Below are positions 51,996-61,419 of a stretch of DNA of 64,000 nt, one piece after another. Both the position numbers and the translations under genes were made by a program. The stretch is from Tenacibaculum sp. SZ-18 (lineage in GTDB: Bacteria > Bacteroidota > Bacteroidia > Flavobacteriales > Flavobacteriaceae), in assembly GCF_002813915.1 (NCBI RefSeq), contig NZ_CP019335.1, forward strand, positions 1,347,777 to 1,411,776. Direction: 5' to 3'. How positions within the stretch are numbered: the first letter of the stretch is position 1; every line of letters begins with the position of its first letter. The notes beneath the pieces are model-generated. The model did no database searches and was not told the DNA's origin. It worked only from the letters and a program-made list of their open reading frames with translations.

Positions 51996-52685
51996 TTAAT
52001 GTAAAGTAAAAATGGTAAGAAGTATACCTAAAAGAATAGCCGCAAATTTTTGAAAATTGAATTTATGGTTCTCTGAGCTTTCAAATAAAATAATTGTTGA
52101 AATATGTAAAAACACCCCTATTATTAAAGCTGTTATTTCTTGATTAAACTGTTGAAACCAAGTGTTGTTTTCCCCTAAAAAGTAACCGAAAGGACTCATT
52201 AAACTAAACATAAAAAGGAAAGTAAAAGTTTTTGTCTTTGAGAAATTACAATGTAATAAGAAGGTAGTTAAAATAATAGCTACAGGAATTTTATGGACAA
52301 CTATAGCCCATAACAAATTGTCATTAGCACTATGTATAGGTAATCCTTCTGAAAATGCATGTAACGATAAACTTACGAAAAGTAGCCATGGAAAAGAATT
52401 TGTGCTTGAATGTAAATGAACGTGTCCATGTTCTGCTCCTTTTGAAAAAGATTCTAAAACAGATTGGATTAAAATTCCAACTAAAATTAAAATACCTAAA
52501 GTATGAAGCCGATGTTCATCTTGATTTCCAGAGTAAACTTCTGGCAGTAAATGTAATATGGTTACCGATAATAAGTATGCCCCACTGAAGGATAATAATA
52601 ATCTAGTGTAGAGTTTATTAGGTTTTTTGTAGAGCACAAATGCACCACCTAAAAGTACTGATCCAATTAAGAGAAAGTAAGTCAT
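51996..52685 (-). CDS. ZIP family metal transporter
   Basis: A 229-residue membrane protein with about eight helices. The ZIP metal-site helices are visible: LSLHAFSEGLPI (His and Glu in helix 4) and VVHKIPVAIILT (His in helix 5), with a His-rich cytoplasmic loop between helices 3 and 4 (EHGHVHLH). Likely a zinc or related divalent-metal importer. Its start immediately follows the stop of the methyltransferase gene (0 bases), so the two are co-transcribed. Confidence 0.88.
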   Translation of the reverse strand: MTYFLLIGSVLLGGAFVLYKKPNKLYTRLLLSFSGAYLLSVTILHLLPEVYSGNQDEHRLHTLGILILVGILIQSVLESFSKGAEHGHVHLHSSTNSFPWLLFVSLSLHAFSEGLPIHSANDNLLWAIVVHKIPVAIILTTFLLHCNFSKTKTFTFLFMFSLMSPFGYFLGENNTWFQQFNQEITALIIGVFLHISTIILFESSENHKFNFQKFAAILLGILLTIFTLH

Positions 52686-53411
52686 TTATTTTGCAATCAA
52701 GATTAATCGACTCGAGTTATCCTCATCAAATTTGTTCAAATTGTAGTCTCCAAAAGTATTTATAATTGTTAAACCAATACTTTCAAAATAATATTGCATC
52801 TTATCAAAATCCAAAAATTTGACTTTTTCAGTATACGATTGTATTTCTCCATTTGCATAGAAAGAAATGTGCTTTAAAATAAAGCCATCTTTTATTTCTC
52901 TTTCAATATTAAAGATAATTCCATCAATTTCCTTAGTTTCTTTTTCAACAAGGTTCTTTTTAGTTTTTTGAACATTTAAAAAATCAAGAACAATAACACC
53001 AGATTCTTTTAAACCTGATTTCATTGCTTTTAAAACTTTTAAATCTTCGGCATCATCGTCAAAGTATCCAAAGCTTGTAAATAAATTGAAAACAGCATCG
53101 TATTTGTGCTCCAGTGATTTACGCATGTCCCAAACTTCAAAATAAAGTGATTCATTTTCAAATTGTTTGGCATATTCGATGCTATTTTTACTTAAATCTC
53201 CACCTGTGACACGATATCCTAGGGTATTCAAATAAATAGAATGTCTTCCCTTTCCACAAGGCAAATCTAGGATATGAGAATTCTTAGGAAGCTCTAAATA
53301 ATTTGTAATATTCTTCATAAAAAGTTGCGCGTCATTATCATCTCTATGCTTGTAAAGTATATGATAATATTGTGTGTCAAACCACGAAGTAAACCAATCT
53401 TTTGTCTTCAT
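52686..53411 (-). CDS. Class I SAM-dependent methyltransferase
   Basis: A 241-residue soluble methyltransferase. SAM-binding motif I is ILDLPCGKGRHSIYL (about 44-58), followed by GDLSKNSI for the acidic end of strand 2 and YDAVFNLFTSFGY for motif post-II. The N-terminal FTSWFDTQYYHILYKHRD is typical of a conserved Bacteroidota methyltransferase group of unknown substrate. It is divergent from the THUMP methyltransferase (73 bases) and directly abuts the ZIP gene. Confidence 0.85.
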   Translation of the reverse strand: MKTKDWFTSWFDTQYYHILYKHRDDNDAQLFMKNITNYLELPKNSHILDLPCGKGRHSIYLNTLGYRVTGGDLSKNSIEYAKQFENESLYFEVWDMRKSLEHKYDAVFNLFTSFGYFDDDAEDLKVLKAMKSGLKESGVIVLDFLNVQKTKKNLVEKETKEIDGIIFNIEREIKDGFILKHISFYANGEIQSYTEKVKFLDFDKMQYYFESIGLTIINTFGDYNLNKFDEDNSSRLILIAK

Positions 53412-53484
53412 AAGGATAAGTTGGACGCAAAAGTAATGAAAACTTACAGTTTTAAATGTATTTTTGTAGCCTTAAATATCATGA

Positions 53485-54651
53485 ATGGATAAAGATTTTA
53501 AAATGGTAGCTACTACCATTTCTGGACTTGAAAGCGTTTTGGCTGATGAACTCAGGAAGTTAGGAGCAAGAGAAGTTAAAGAAGGAATTCGTAGTGTTTA
53601 TTTTAGGGGAGATAAAGGTTTTATGTATAAAGCCAATATTGCTTTAAGAACCGCTATACGTATTTTGAAGCCAATTAAAAGAAGCAAGGTTTTCGATGAA
53701 GAAGATTTATATGAGGCAATTCAGCGTATTAAATGGGAACGTTTTTTAGATGTTGATGGAACATTTGCTATAGATGCGGTTGTATTTTCAAGAAATTTCA
53801 CAACAAATTCTCATTATATTTCTTTAAAATCAAAAGATGCTGTTGCTGATTATTTCATGTTTAAATATAAGAAGCGCCCAAATGTTGATTTAAAAACACC
53901 TGATGTAAAAATTCATATCCATATTCATAAAGAGTGGTTGACAATTTCTCTAGATAGTTCTGGTGATTCTTTACATAAAAGAGGGTATAGAAGTGCAACG
54001 AATATTGCACCTATTAATGAAGTTTTAGCAGCTGGTTTGGTATTATTATCAGGTTATAAAGGGGAAGAGAATTTTATTGATCCAATGTGTGGTTCTGGTA
54101 CACTTTTAATTGAAGCTGCCATGATCGCCAATAATATTCCTGCAAATATTAATCGTAAGCATTTTGCTTTTGAAAACTGGAAAGATTATGATGAGGATTT
54201 ATATTTTGTAATTCAAGATTCCCTTCTTAAAAAGATAAGAAACTCTCATTTTAAAATAATGGGATTTGATAAAGCACCTTCAGCAGTAAAAAAAGCAAGA
54301 CAAAATATTATTAATGCGAATTTAGAAGAGTTTATCGGTGTACATCATGTTAACTTCTTTAATTCTAAGAAAGAAGTGTTTGGTAAAACAACGATATTAT
54401 TTAATCCACCTTATGGAGAGCGTTTAAATATCAATGTTGAGGAATTTTACAGAAGTATTGGCGATACACTTAAACATGGTTATCCAAATTCCACAGCTTG
54501 GTTAATAACCTCAGATATTTCAGCATTGAAATTTGTAGGATTAAGAACTTCCAAAAGAGTTCCTATAAAAAATGGTGATTTAGATTGCCGCTTTGTAAGG
54601 TATGAATTGTACGAAGGAAGTAAAAAACTAAAAAAAGAAGTGCCTAATTAA
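53485..54651 (+). CDS. THUMP-domain 23S rRNA guanine-N2 methyltransferase
   Basis: A 388-residue RNA methyltransferase. The N-terminal ferredoxin-like and THUMP domain (about 1-160, including YEAIQRIKWERF) is followed by the Rossmann methyltransferase: DPMCGSGTLLIEAAMIA (motif I, about 196-212), GFDKAPSAVKKARQNI, and the N6/N2 catalytic NPPYGERL. This is the RlmL-N-terminal/RlmK-less type that modifies G2445 of 23S rRNA (YcbY N-half). Exact target base is family inference. The stop codon lies in the loop of its terminator hairpin. Confidence 0.9.
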   Translation: MDKDFKMVATTISGLESVLADELRKLGAREVKEGIRSVYFRGDKGFMYKANIALRTAIRILKPIKRSKVFDEEDLYEAIQRIKWERFLDVDGTFAIDAVVFSRNFTTNSHYISLKSKDAVADYFMFKYKKRPNVDLKTPDVKIHIHIHKEWLTISLDSSGDSLHKRGYRSATNIAPINEVLAAGLVLLSGYKGEENFIDPMCGSGTLLIEAAMIANNIPANINRKHFAFENWKDYDEDLYFVIQDSLLKKIRNSHFKIMGFDKAPSAVKKARQNIINANLEEFIGVHHVNFFNSKKEVFGKTTILFNPPYGERLNINVEEFYRSIGDTLKHGYPNSTAWLITSDISALKFVGLRTSKRVPIKNGDLDCRFVRYELYEGSKKLKKEVPN

Positions 54652-54664
54652 GCACTTCTTTTTT
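54631..54664 (+). terminator. Terminator overlapping the end of the rRNA methyltransferase gene
   Basis: Arms AAAAAAGAAGTGC / GCACTTCTTTTTT with the loop containing the TAA stop, followed by more T. The last codons of the gene form the left arm. Confidence 0.88.
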
Positions 54665-54695
54665 TTTATAAATAGTAGTCAGTCGGGTATAGGCT

Positions 54696-55466
54696 CTATT
54701 TACTCTTTAGTAAATATTTACTAAAACTTTTTCCGTTAATTTTCGTGTATTTAGAATCAATATCATAGCCAACTTCCATATTTTGAATATTGAATTCTCC
54801 ATCAACCTTAGTATACTTTAAATTCAAGTCTTCCTCGAATTTTACATTTTTAAAAGAAACCCCATTTTTGAACTTAGTGTATTTAAAAGTTGCTGATTCC
54901 TTGAATACAGAATTAGCAAAACTCACAAAGTTTCTAAAATCTGCATATTTAAACGTAGCTGGCTCTTCAAATAAAGTGTTTGCAAAAGAAATATTTCTTG
55001 AGAATTCAGCATATTTAAAAGTGCTGTCCTCTAAAAATTTAGATCCGCTAAAATCTGCATTTTCATCAAAATCAGAGTATTTAAACATGGCTTTTCTTTC
55101 GAAAGTACAATTCTTGAAAATAGCATAATCTTCAAAATTTGCTATAAAAGTGTAACCACTTTCTTCATGAGGAATGTAAGCTAATACATCATTTTTAAAA
55201 GTACAGTTTACAAAAGAAATGCTTCCTGAAATATCTTTTTCAACAGTATTTGATCCACCGCTATTCCACCATCTTTTCCTTTTAGGAAGAGAAGGTAAAG
55301 CATCGTCCATGTAAGTTAAATCTAAAACACCTTCGATAGTTGCATTACTAATATTAATATTTTTTCCATTTTTAATATCGCTCAATATGTCAGAAGCATT
55401 CACTGTTTTTTGAGCAAAAGAAACTGACGCTACAAATAAGGCTAGGGAAGAAATTATATATTTCAT
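54696..55466 (-). CDS. Exported pentapeptide-repeat protein
   Basis: A 256-residue protein with a signal peptide (1-18, ending SFAQ). From about residue 80 there are repeated A(N/D)F-like units with Phe every ten residues or so (SFVNCTF, IFKNCTF, FDENADFSGSKF, FANTLF, FANSVF, SFKNVKF), the spacing of a pentapeptide or related right-handed beta-helix. Many units contain FKYADF or FKYTKF. It is periplasmic and of unknown role. Convergent with the methyltransferase gene, 44 bases apart. Confidence 0.75.
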   Translation of the reverse strand: MKYIISSLALFVASVSFAQKTVNASDILSDIKNGKNINISNATIEGVLDLTYMDDALPSLPKRKRWWNSGGSNTVEKDISGSISFVNCTFKNDVLAYIPHEESGYTFIANFEDYAIFKNCTFERKAMFKYSDFDENADFSGSKFLEDSTFKYAEFSRNISFANTLFEEPATFKYADFRNFVSFANSVFKESATFKYTKFKNGVSFKNVKFEEDLNLKYTKVDGEFNIQNMEVGYDIDSKYTKINGKSFSKYLLKSK

Positions 55467-55531
55467 GATGTTATATTTTTATTTCGTTTAATATAAAGAC
55501 ACATCATTTTTTGAATTGTTACAGAATAAAA

Positions 55532-55559
55532 AAAACACTCGATAAAAATCGAGTGTTTT
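55532..55559 (-). terminator. Terminator after the HU gene
   Basis: Perfect 12-base stem AAAACACTCGAT / ATCGAGTGTTTT with a four-A loop, U-run on the minus strand, 24 bases past the HU stop. Confidence 0.9.
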
Positions 55560-55583
55560 CAGTATATTCTAAACTATATGTTC

Positions 55584-55856
55584 TTAGTTTACAGAATCGC
55601 TTAATCCAGCACCAGCTTTAAACTTAACAACATTCTTAGCAGCGATCTTAATTTCTTTACCAGTTTGTGGGTTTCTTCCGTTTCTAGCAGCTCTTTTAGA
55701 TACTGACCAAGTTCCCCATCCAACTAAAGCAACTTTATCACCTTTTTTTAAAGCGCTTGTTACATTAGAAGTTAATGAATCTAAAGCAGCTTTAGCAGCA
55801 GCTTTCGAAATTCCTGCGTCAGCAGCCATTGCGTCGATTAAATCAGACTTGTTCAT
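55584..55856 (-). CDS. HU family DNA-binding protein
   Basis: A 90-residue histone-like protein: [20 protein letters not shown] at the start (helical dimer half) and the DNA-binding arm around [12 protein letters not shown]. The arm starts with [16 protein letters not shown] and the C-terminal helix is [12 protein letters not shown]. Shapes and bends DNA; binds without sequence specificity. Single gene with its own promoter region (184 bases to fmt's end) and a strong terminator. Confidence 0.95.
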   Translation of the reverse strand: MNKSDLIDAMAADAGISKAAAKAALDSLTSNVTSALKKGDKVALVGWGTWSVSKRAARNGRNPQTGKEIKIAAKNVVKFKAGAGLSDSVN

Positions 55857-56040
55857 AATTTATAGATTTTTAAAATTAATTAATGTTTTGTTGCATTAAT
55901 GCCCAACAAATATAGATTTAATGGGATATTGCGCAAGTTTAGAGTGTGAAAAACCAAGATTTTGTTAATAAGTTATACCAATTTGTTAATAACCCTATAG
56001 AAAAATAGTTAAAATCCTCTAATGCCACGTGAATAAAGGG

Positions 56041-56985
56041 CTACAGCATTGTTGCATTCTCTTCAAAGGTAAAACCGTTTAACAAACTTGGAATATCTAA
56101 TAATTTTTTACCTGAAAGTTTTATTTCTTTAATTATTAAATATCCGTCTTTTACTGCAACCTTTAATTCTTTTTTAGAAGTTACAATTTTACCTATTTCC
56201 AAATCATGATCAGCCTTTTCTTTTTCAACAGCATATATTTTTGCACTTATTTCTTCTTCACCGTTTTTTATATTGGTCCAAGCAGCGGGGTAAGGATTTA
56301 ATCCTCTAATATGATTGTATATTTCAGAAAGAGACTTATTCCAGTTTATTTTACAATTATTTGAAAATAATTTCGGAGCAGCTTTTTCTTCTAACTCAGG
56401 TTGTTTTGTTGTAATTACTTCACCTGAAGCAATTAGATCTACTGTTTTTGTAACTAAATCTGCTCCTAAATGCATTAATCGATCATGTAATTCACCTACA
56501 ATTTCATCTTCTTTAATATCAATTTCTCTTTTTAAAATAATTTCACCAGTATCAATTTTATCATCAATAAAAAATGTAGTAACTCCAGTTTTAGTTTCTC
56601 CATTTATGATAGCCCAGTTAATAGGAGCGGCTCCACGATACTCTGGTAATAATGACGCATGCAAGTTAAAAGTTCCTTCTTTAGGCATTTTCCAAACTAA
56701 AGTAGGTAACATTCTAAAAGCAACTACAATTTGCAAATCCGCATTTAAATCCTGAAGTTCTTTTAAAAAGTCTTGGTTCTTTAAATTCGTAGGTTGTAGT
56801 ATCGGTAAGTTTTGAGATAAAGCATACTTTTTTACTGCTGATTGATTTATTTTCCTTCCTCTACCTGCCGGTTTATCTGGTGCAGTAATTACTCCAACGA
56901 CATTATATTTATCTTCAATAAGTTTTTTTAAGATGGTCACCGCAAAATCAGGTGTTCCCATAAAAACAATTCTTAAATCTTTCAT
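56041..56985 (-). CDS. fmt: Methionyl-tRNA formyltransferase
   Basis: Formylates the initiator Met-tRNA with 10-formyl-tetrahydrofolate. The 314-residue protein begins VFMGTPDFAVTIL and has the catalytic signature NLHASLLPEYRGAAPINWAI (about 107-126) with the conserved Asn, His and, downstream, the Asp in IDDKIDTG. The C-terminal OB-fold (about 205-314) binds tRNA (NHIRGLNPYPAAWT). It follows recQ by one base, an arrangement in line with co-transcription. Confidence 0.95.
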   Translation of the reverse strand: MKDLRIVFMGTPDFAVTILKKLIEDKYNVVGVITAPDKPAGRGRKINQSAVKKYALSQNLPILQPTNLKNQDFLKELQDLNADLQIVVAFRMLPTLVWKMPKEGTFNLHASLLPEYRGAAPINWAIINGETKTGVTTFFIDDKIDTGEIILKREIDIKEDEIVGELHDRLMHLGADLVTKTVDLIASGEVITTKQPELEEKAAPKLFSNNCKINWNKSLSEIYNHIRGLNPYPAAWTNIKNGEEEISAKIYAVEKEKADHDLEIGKIVTSKKELKVAVKDGYLIIKEIKLSGKKLLDIPSLLNGFTFEENATML

Positions 56986-56986
56986 T

Positions 56987-58876
56987 TTAGTTTAAAAAGT
57001 AAGTATTAGTATTTGTAATTGATATTATCTCTTCAGCAATTAACTTTCGCAAATGTATTAAAATATCGTTTTCTGTGTAATGTAATTGACCGCTGATATC
57101 TTTTAATGAAAGTGGTTGATTCTTATTTAAAAGGTTGATAATGTTTATAGAAACGTCCTTCTTATGAGTCTTTTTTTTATTGAGACAAACATCACAATGT
57201 CCACAAGCTTTAACATACTTTTCGCCAAAGTAATTCAATATTTGAATACTTCTGCAAACCTCCTTATTTTCTATATAAGAAATCATATTATCAGCTTTTT
57301 GAAAACGGTGCTTCATAAAGTTAAAGACATTTTTACTTATTCTATTAATAGTTTTATCGTCTTCCCTAGGAACAAGAAAAACAATTTCACTATCTGTATT
57401 GGTTTTTTGATATTTTATTATTCCTTCATTTTCAAGTTTTTCAAGAATTTCAATAACTGTAAAAGAAGTTATATTAGCATTAGTAGCAATTTCAAATTCA
57501 TTTATTTTTACTTCGTTTTCAAAAGATCCAGCATACATTCTTAAGATAATATCAATTATCTTTTTTCTAAGATGATTTGTTTCTTTGTAATGTATTAACT
57601 GATTACTACTAATTAAAAATTGAATGGTCGATGTTTTTCTTTTACCTTGATTGAATTCAATTATGCCGTAATTATTTAAGATTTGGAAAGCACCGAATGC
57701 TTTAGCTGGGATAAAATTGTATTTATTACAAAATTCTAGAATATTAAATTTATACGTTTCCAAATTGGATTCTCCCAGGGAAATTTGAAAATGTTGATAT
57801 AGTTTTTTATGGATTTCTTTTAAATCTTGAATACTAGGTTGTGTTCGTTTTAAGATTTCCCTTGATATTTGAATATCTGAATCATTAGTTAACATTAAGG
57901 CAAAAGCTTGCTTCTTATTTCTACCGGCTCTTCCCGCTTCTTGAACATAGTTTTCTAACGAAGCTGGAATGTTATAATGCACTACTAATCCAACATTAGC
58001 TTTGTCAATTCCCATTCCAAATGCATTTGTTGCTACCATAATGGGTTTTTCTTCACTCATCCAGGAGTCAAAAGCATCTTTTTTTTCATTTATGTTTAAT
58101 CCACCATGATAATACCCACTTTTAAATCCGTTTTGATTAAGATATTTAGAAAGTTCTTTAGTTCTCTTTCTTGAGGTAACATAAACAATACTTGGTGTTT
58201 GATTTTTCTCGAATATTCTATGAAGTTTAGTTAATTTATCATTTGTATAAATTACATTTAAGGAAAGGTTTTCTTTGTAAAAAGACTCTTGAAGTATTGT
58301 AGGATTTTCTAATTCTAAAATGGTTACAATATCTGTCAATACTTTTTTCGTTGCAGTGGCTGTTAAAGCTACAATTTTTGCTTCTGGAGCTAATTTTCTT
58401 AAAATATTTAATTTCGTGTAAGAAGGACGAAAATCTTGTCCCCATTCAGAAATACAATGTGCTTCATCTATAACAATTAAAGAAATGGGTAATTCATTTA
58501 ATTTTTCTTGAATTAGTTTGGTTTGAATTCTTTCAGGTGACAAATACAAGAATTTGTATCCTCCATATTTTATATTGTCAAAAATACGAACAATATCATC
58601 TGTAGAAGAGCCAGAAGGTATTTGGGTAGCTTTTATACCGCGATCTTTTAAATTGGAAACTTGATCTTCAATAAGAGCAATTAAAGGAGAAACTACAATG
58701 CAAACTCCCTCAAATACAAGACCAGGAACTTGAAAAGCAATTGATTTTCCGCCACCTGTTGGTAATAAAGCTACCGTATCGTTTTTATCAAGAATACTGT
58801 CTACAATTTCTTGCTGCTTGGGTCTAAAAGATGAAAAGCCCCAATATTCTTTTAATAAGTCTTTTGGTTTTGACAT
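56987..58876 (-). CDS. recQ: RecQ-family ATP-dependent DNA helicase
   Basis: A 629-residue superfamily-2 helicase, 3'-5' on DNA. Motif I LLPTGGGKSIAFQVP (about 34-48), DEAHCISEWGQDFRPSY (motif II and the RecQ aromatic-rich loop), SRKRTKEL, MVATNAFGMGIDK and QEAGRAGRN (motif VI). The C-terminal part has a zinc-site ACGHCDVC and a winged-helix-like end. There is no HRDC domain, so it is the shorter RecQ form; Bacteroidota usually carry a longer RecQ as well. It sits between the AAA ATPase and fmt with 1-base gaps. Confidence 0.93.
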   Translation of the reverse strand: MSKPKDLLKEYWGFSSFRPKQQEIVDSILDKNDTVALLPTGGGKSIAFQVPGLVFEGVCIVVSPLIALIEDQVSNLKDRGIKATQIPSGSSTDDIVRIFDNIKYGGYKFLYLSPERIQTKLIQEKLNELPISLIVIDEAHCISEWGQDFRPSYTKLNILRKLAPEAKIVALTATATKKVLTDIVTILELENPTILQESFYKENLSLNVIYTNDKLTKLHRIFEKNQTPSIVYVTSRKRTKELSKYLNQNGFKSGYYHGGLNINEKKDAFDSWMSEEKPIMVATNAFGMGIDKANVGLVVHYNIPASLENYVQEAGRAGRNKKQAFALMLTNDSDIQISREILKRTQPSIQDLKEIHKKLYQHFQISLGESNLETYKFNILEFCNKYNFIPAKAFGAFQILNNYGIIEFNQGKRKTSTIQFLISSNQLIHYKETNHLRKKIIDIILRMYAGSFENEVKINEFEIATNANITSFTVIEILEKLENEGIIKYQKTNTDSEIVFLVPREDDKTINRISKNVFNFMKHRFQKADNMISYIENKEVCRSIQILNYFGEKYVKACGHCDVCLNKKKTHKKDVSINIINLLNKNQPLSLKDISGQLHYTENDILIHLRKLIAEEIISITNTNTYFLN

Positions 58877-58877
58877 T

Positions 58878-59408
58878 TTACATGTGACTCAAAATAAAAT
58901 TACAACGATTTCTAACATTATCAAAAGGTACATTAATAATTTCATAACCAAGTTCTGTGTAAGCTTTATGAAGGTATTTACTAATCAATTCCGACTGTTC
59001 AAAAGTTTCGTATCTCTCATTATCTGACTTGTAAATTTCTTTCCACGGAAGAAACTGAAAAATTTTTGTGTAACGATATTGTTCACTTTTTTCCATGAAA
59101 ACAGAAGGGAACTCTGTATTAAAATATCTCATATAAGCATGAATGCTTGGAATTCCTCTATCAAAAAAAACAATTCTGTCCTTCGAATTATCAGCTTCAA
59201 TATATTGTTTTTCTCTTCCTTCTAATAATTTGGTGCTGAATAAAATAGGGTCGGTTAAGAACAATTGTTCAATTCCTTCTTCCTGAGCCTTTTTAGTTAC
59301 CTCTCTCGAAATTTCTGGCATACATTTGAAGCCTTGGCGGTTTAAAAATCTTAATACCGAAGTCTTTCCAGTTCCAGGACCGCCTATGAAAACAATTTTT
59401 TGTTGCAT
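58878..59408 (-). CDS. AAA-type ATPase/kinase (AAA_28, NadR-like)
   Basis: A 176-residue P-loop protein. Walker A is IVFIGGPGTGKTSVLRFL (5-22), Walker B-like is RIVFFDRGIPSIHAYM, and there is an Arg-rich region near 39-50. Short proteins of the AAA_28 type are kinase-like and their substrates are mostly unknown. It precedes recQ by one base, so the order of the unit is AAA ATPase, recQ, fmt. A role in nucleotide or cofactor phosphorylation is family inference. Confidence 0.85.
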   Translation of the reverse strand: MQQKIVFIGGPGTGKTSVLRFLNRQGFKCMPEISREVTKKAQEEGIEQLFLTDPILFSTKLLEGREKQYIEADNSKDRIVFFDRGIPSIHAYMRYFNTEFPSVFMEKSEQYRYTKIFQFLPWKEIYKSDNERYETFEQSELISKYLHKAYTELGYEIINVPFDNVRNRCNFILSHM

Positions 59409-59528
59409 GGGGCAAAAATAGAAGTTTCGTTAGTTATATGTAATAAATAGTGTAATTTTGTTTTCTTAATAATTTTTTTTGAATATTTCCTATCTCGAAT
59501 AAATTAATAATCACACAAATAAAAATAC

Positions 59529-59810
59529 ATGTCGGAGCGAGACTCTTTTTATATTAAATTAAAAGCAAAATTAGAGGAAACAACTACCTTTCCTACAAAA
59601 TACTTATACAAATTTATCGTTCCATCTAATGGAAATCAAGTAAATCAAGTTCAAGATTTATTTAATAAAGGAGGTGCTGTAATTAACACCAAAAAGTCGA
59701 GAACAGGAAAGTATGTGAGCGTTTCAATTCATATCACAATGAAAAGTGCTGACGAAATTATTTCATATTACAAAGACGCCGAAAAAATTGAAGGAATCAT
59801 ATCATTATAA
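59529..59810 (+). CDS. DUF493 family protein (YbeD-like)
   Basis: A 93-residue protein of the DUF493/YbeD fold: FYIKLKAKLEETTTFPTKYLYKFIVP, a central loop with VQDLFNKGGAVINTKKSRTGKYVSVSIHI, and the C-terminal MKSADEIISYYKDAEKIEGI. These are small ferredoxin-like proteins, possibly regulatory. It comes four bases before the first of three isomerase genes, all on the same strand. Divergent from the AAA ATPase (120 bases). Confidence 0.88.
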   Translation: MSERDSFYIKLKAKLEETTTFPTKYLYKFIVPSNGNQVNQVQDLFNKGGAVINTKKSRTGKYVSVSIHITMKSADEIISYYKDAEKIEGIISL

Positions 59811-59814
59811 TTTT

Positions 59815-61419
59815 ATGAAAAATAACATTATCGCAATTGTTTTTTTGTTTTTAGGAGTAAACAGTTTTGCTCAGAAAGACGAAGTTTTATTAACTATTAA
59901 CGATGAACCTATTTATGTTTCAGAGTTCAAAAGAATTTATGAGAAAAATCTAGATCAGATTAATGATAGTGAAAAAGGCATTGACAAGAATTTAGATCTT
60001 TTTATAAATTATAAATTAAAGTTAAATGAAGCTTACAAGTTGAAATTAGACACTTCTAAAACATATATTAGTGAATATAAGAGTTATAAGAATCAATTGA
60101 TGACTCCTTATTTACAGGATGAAGATTTTAAGAAAATCATGTTACAAGAAGCGTATGATAGAACTATAAATGAAGTTAGAGCTAGTCATATTTTAATAAC
60201 TCCTCCCAAAAATAAAACGAAGATTGATACAACTATACTGGTTAAAAGGTTGGATTCAATTGTAACAAAAATTAAAGAAGGTGTTCCATTTGAAAAATTA
60301 GCGAAAAAAATATCTGATGACCCTTCTGCTAAAATAAATGGAGGAGATCTAGGTTACTTTTCAGCTTTTAGAATGGTTTACCCTTTCGAAGAGGCTGCTT
60401 ATAAAACCGAAGTTGGTAAAGTTTCTAAAGTTTTCAAAACCAAATTCGGCTATCATATTTTGAAAGTTACAGATAAAAGAAAATCAAAAGGAGCTTTTGA
60501 AGTTGCACACATATTAATCAGAGATATGAATGATTCTACAAAAACAAAAGTTGATTCAATTTATCAAAAAATTCTAGAAGGCAATGATTTTTCGGAGTTA
60601 GCTAAGAAATATTCAGAAGATAAAGGATCAGCTGTAAAGGGGGGAGTATTACCTAGATTTACTTCAGGAAGAATGGTTCCATCTTTTGAAAATGAAGTGT
60701 TTAAATTGACAAAATCAGGAGAGATTAGTAGACCCTTTAAAACTCGTTATGGGTGGCACATTGTAAAGTTGATTAAAAATTATCCTGTTAAGACTTTTGA
60801 AGAGTTAAAACCGCAACTAGAAGCAAGAATTAGAACTAGCGGCAGAGGAAAATTATCAATTAATAAGTTGATTAGTGATTTAAAATCGAAATATAAAATA
60901 TCCGTTAATAAACAATTGTTGAATCAAGTAATTCAGGATAGAGATTTTGAATTTCCAGAAGAGCAGGAGCAAAATTCTATTTTGAGTATTGAAAATAGAG
61001 ACATTAATTTTTTACAATTTTTAAACTATATAAAAAATAAAAAGTATTTAAGTGTTGAAAGTCTTTGGGAAAGTTTCAAAGATGATAGTGTATTAAATTA
61101 TTACAAGGATAACCTGGAATATATATATCCAGAGTATAAGAATACGCTTCAAGAATATAAAGATGGTTTATTGCTATTTGACTTAATGAAGACTAAAATT
61201 TGGGATGCTTCTCAAAAAGACGATGAAGGTCTAACAATGTACTTTGAAAAAAATAAATCAAAATATAAAGGAAAAGAATTAGCAGAAATTAAGGGTGAAG
61301 TGATTAATGATTATCAAAGATTTCTGGAAGATGATTGGGTAAAAACGTTAAGAAAAGAAAATAAAATTAAGATTAAGAGTAAAGAGATAAAGAAACTAAA
61401 GAAATCATATAATCAATAA
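59815..61419 (+). CDS. Periplasmic peptidylprolyl isomerase with two parvulin domains
   Basis: A 534-residue exported protein. Signal peptide 1-19 (VFLFLGVNSFAQ), N-terminal helical SurA-like region, parvulin domain 1 (about 115-225: RASHILITPP ... FGYHILKV) and parvulin domain 2 (about 232-330: EVAHILIRD ... YGWHIVKL), then a long C-terminal helical part. The start MKNNII is used, four bases after the DUF493 stop; a Met 69 bases upstream would overlap DUF493 and lack a signal. It heads a row of three isomerase genes. Role: outer-membrane protein folding. Confidence 0.92.
   Translation: MKNNIIAIVFLFLGVNSFAQKDEVLLTINDEPIYVSEFKRIYEKNLDQINDSEKGIDKNLDLFINYKLKLNEAYKLKLDTSKTYISEYKSYKNQLMTPYLQDEDFKKIMLQEAYDRTINEVRASHILITPPKNKTKIDTTILVKRLDSIVTKIKEGVPFEKLAKKISDDPSAKINGGDLGYFSAFRMVYPFEEAAYKTEVGKVSKVFKTKFGYHILKVTDKRKSKGAFEVAHILIRDMNDSTKTKVDSIYQKILEGNDFSELAKKYSEDKGSAVKGGVLPRFTSGRMVPSFENEVFKLTKSGEISRPFKTRYGWHIVKLIKNYPVKTFEELKPQLEARIRTSGRGKLSINKLISDLKSKYKISVNKQLLNQVIQDRDFEFPEEQEQNSILSIENRDINFLQFLNYIKNKKYLSVESLWESFKDDSVLNYYKDNLEYIYPEYKNTLQEYKDGLLLFDLMKTKIWDASQKDDEGLTMYFEKNKSKYKGKELAEIKGEVINDYQRFLEDDWVKTLRKENKIKIKSKEIKKLKKSYNQ

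Noticed and set aside
54790..55128. Plus-strand frame opposite the pentapeptide-repeat gene
   Set aside because: Repetitive because the real gene is repetitive; it contains no recognised protein pattern.
56315..56755. Plus-strand frame of 146 codons inside fmt
   Set aside because: Antisense of a well-conserved fmt with its full catalytic motif.
57164..57544. Plus-strand frame of 126 codons inside recQ
   Set aside because: Low-complexity Phe/Ile/Asn-rich translation of an AT-rich antisense strand.
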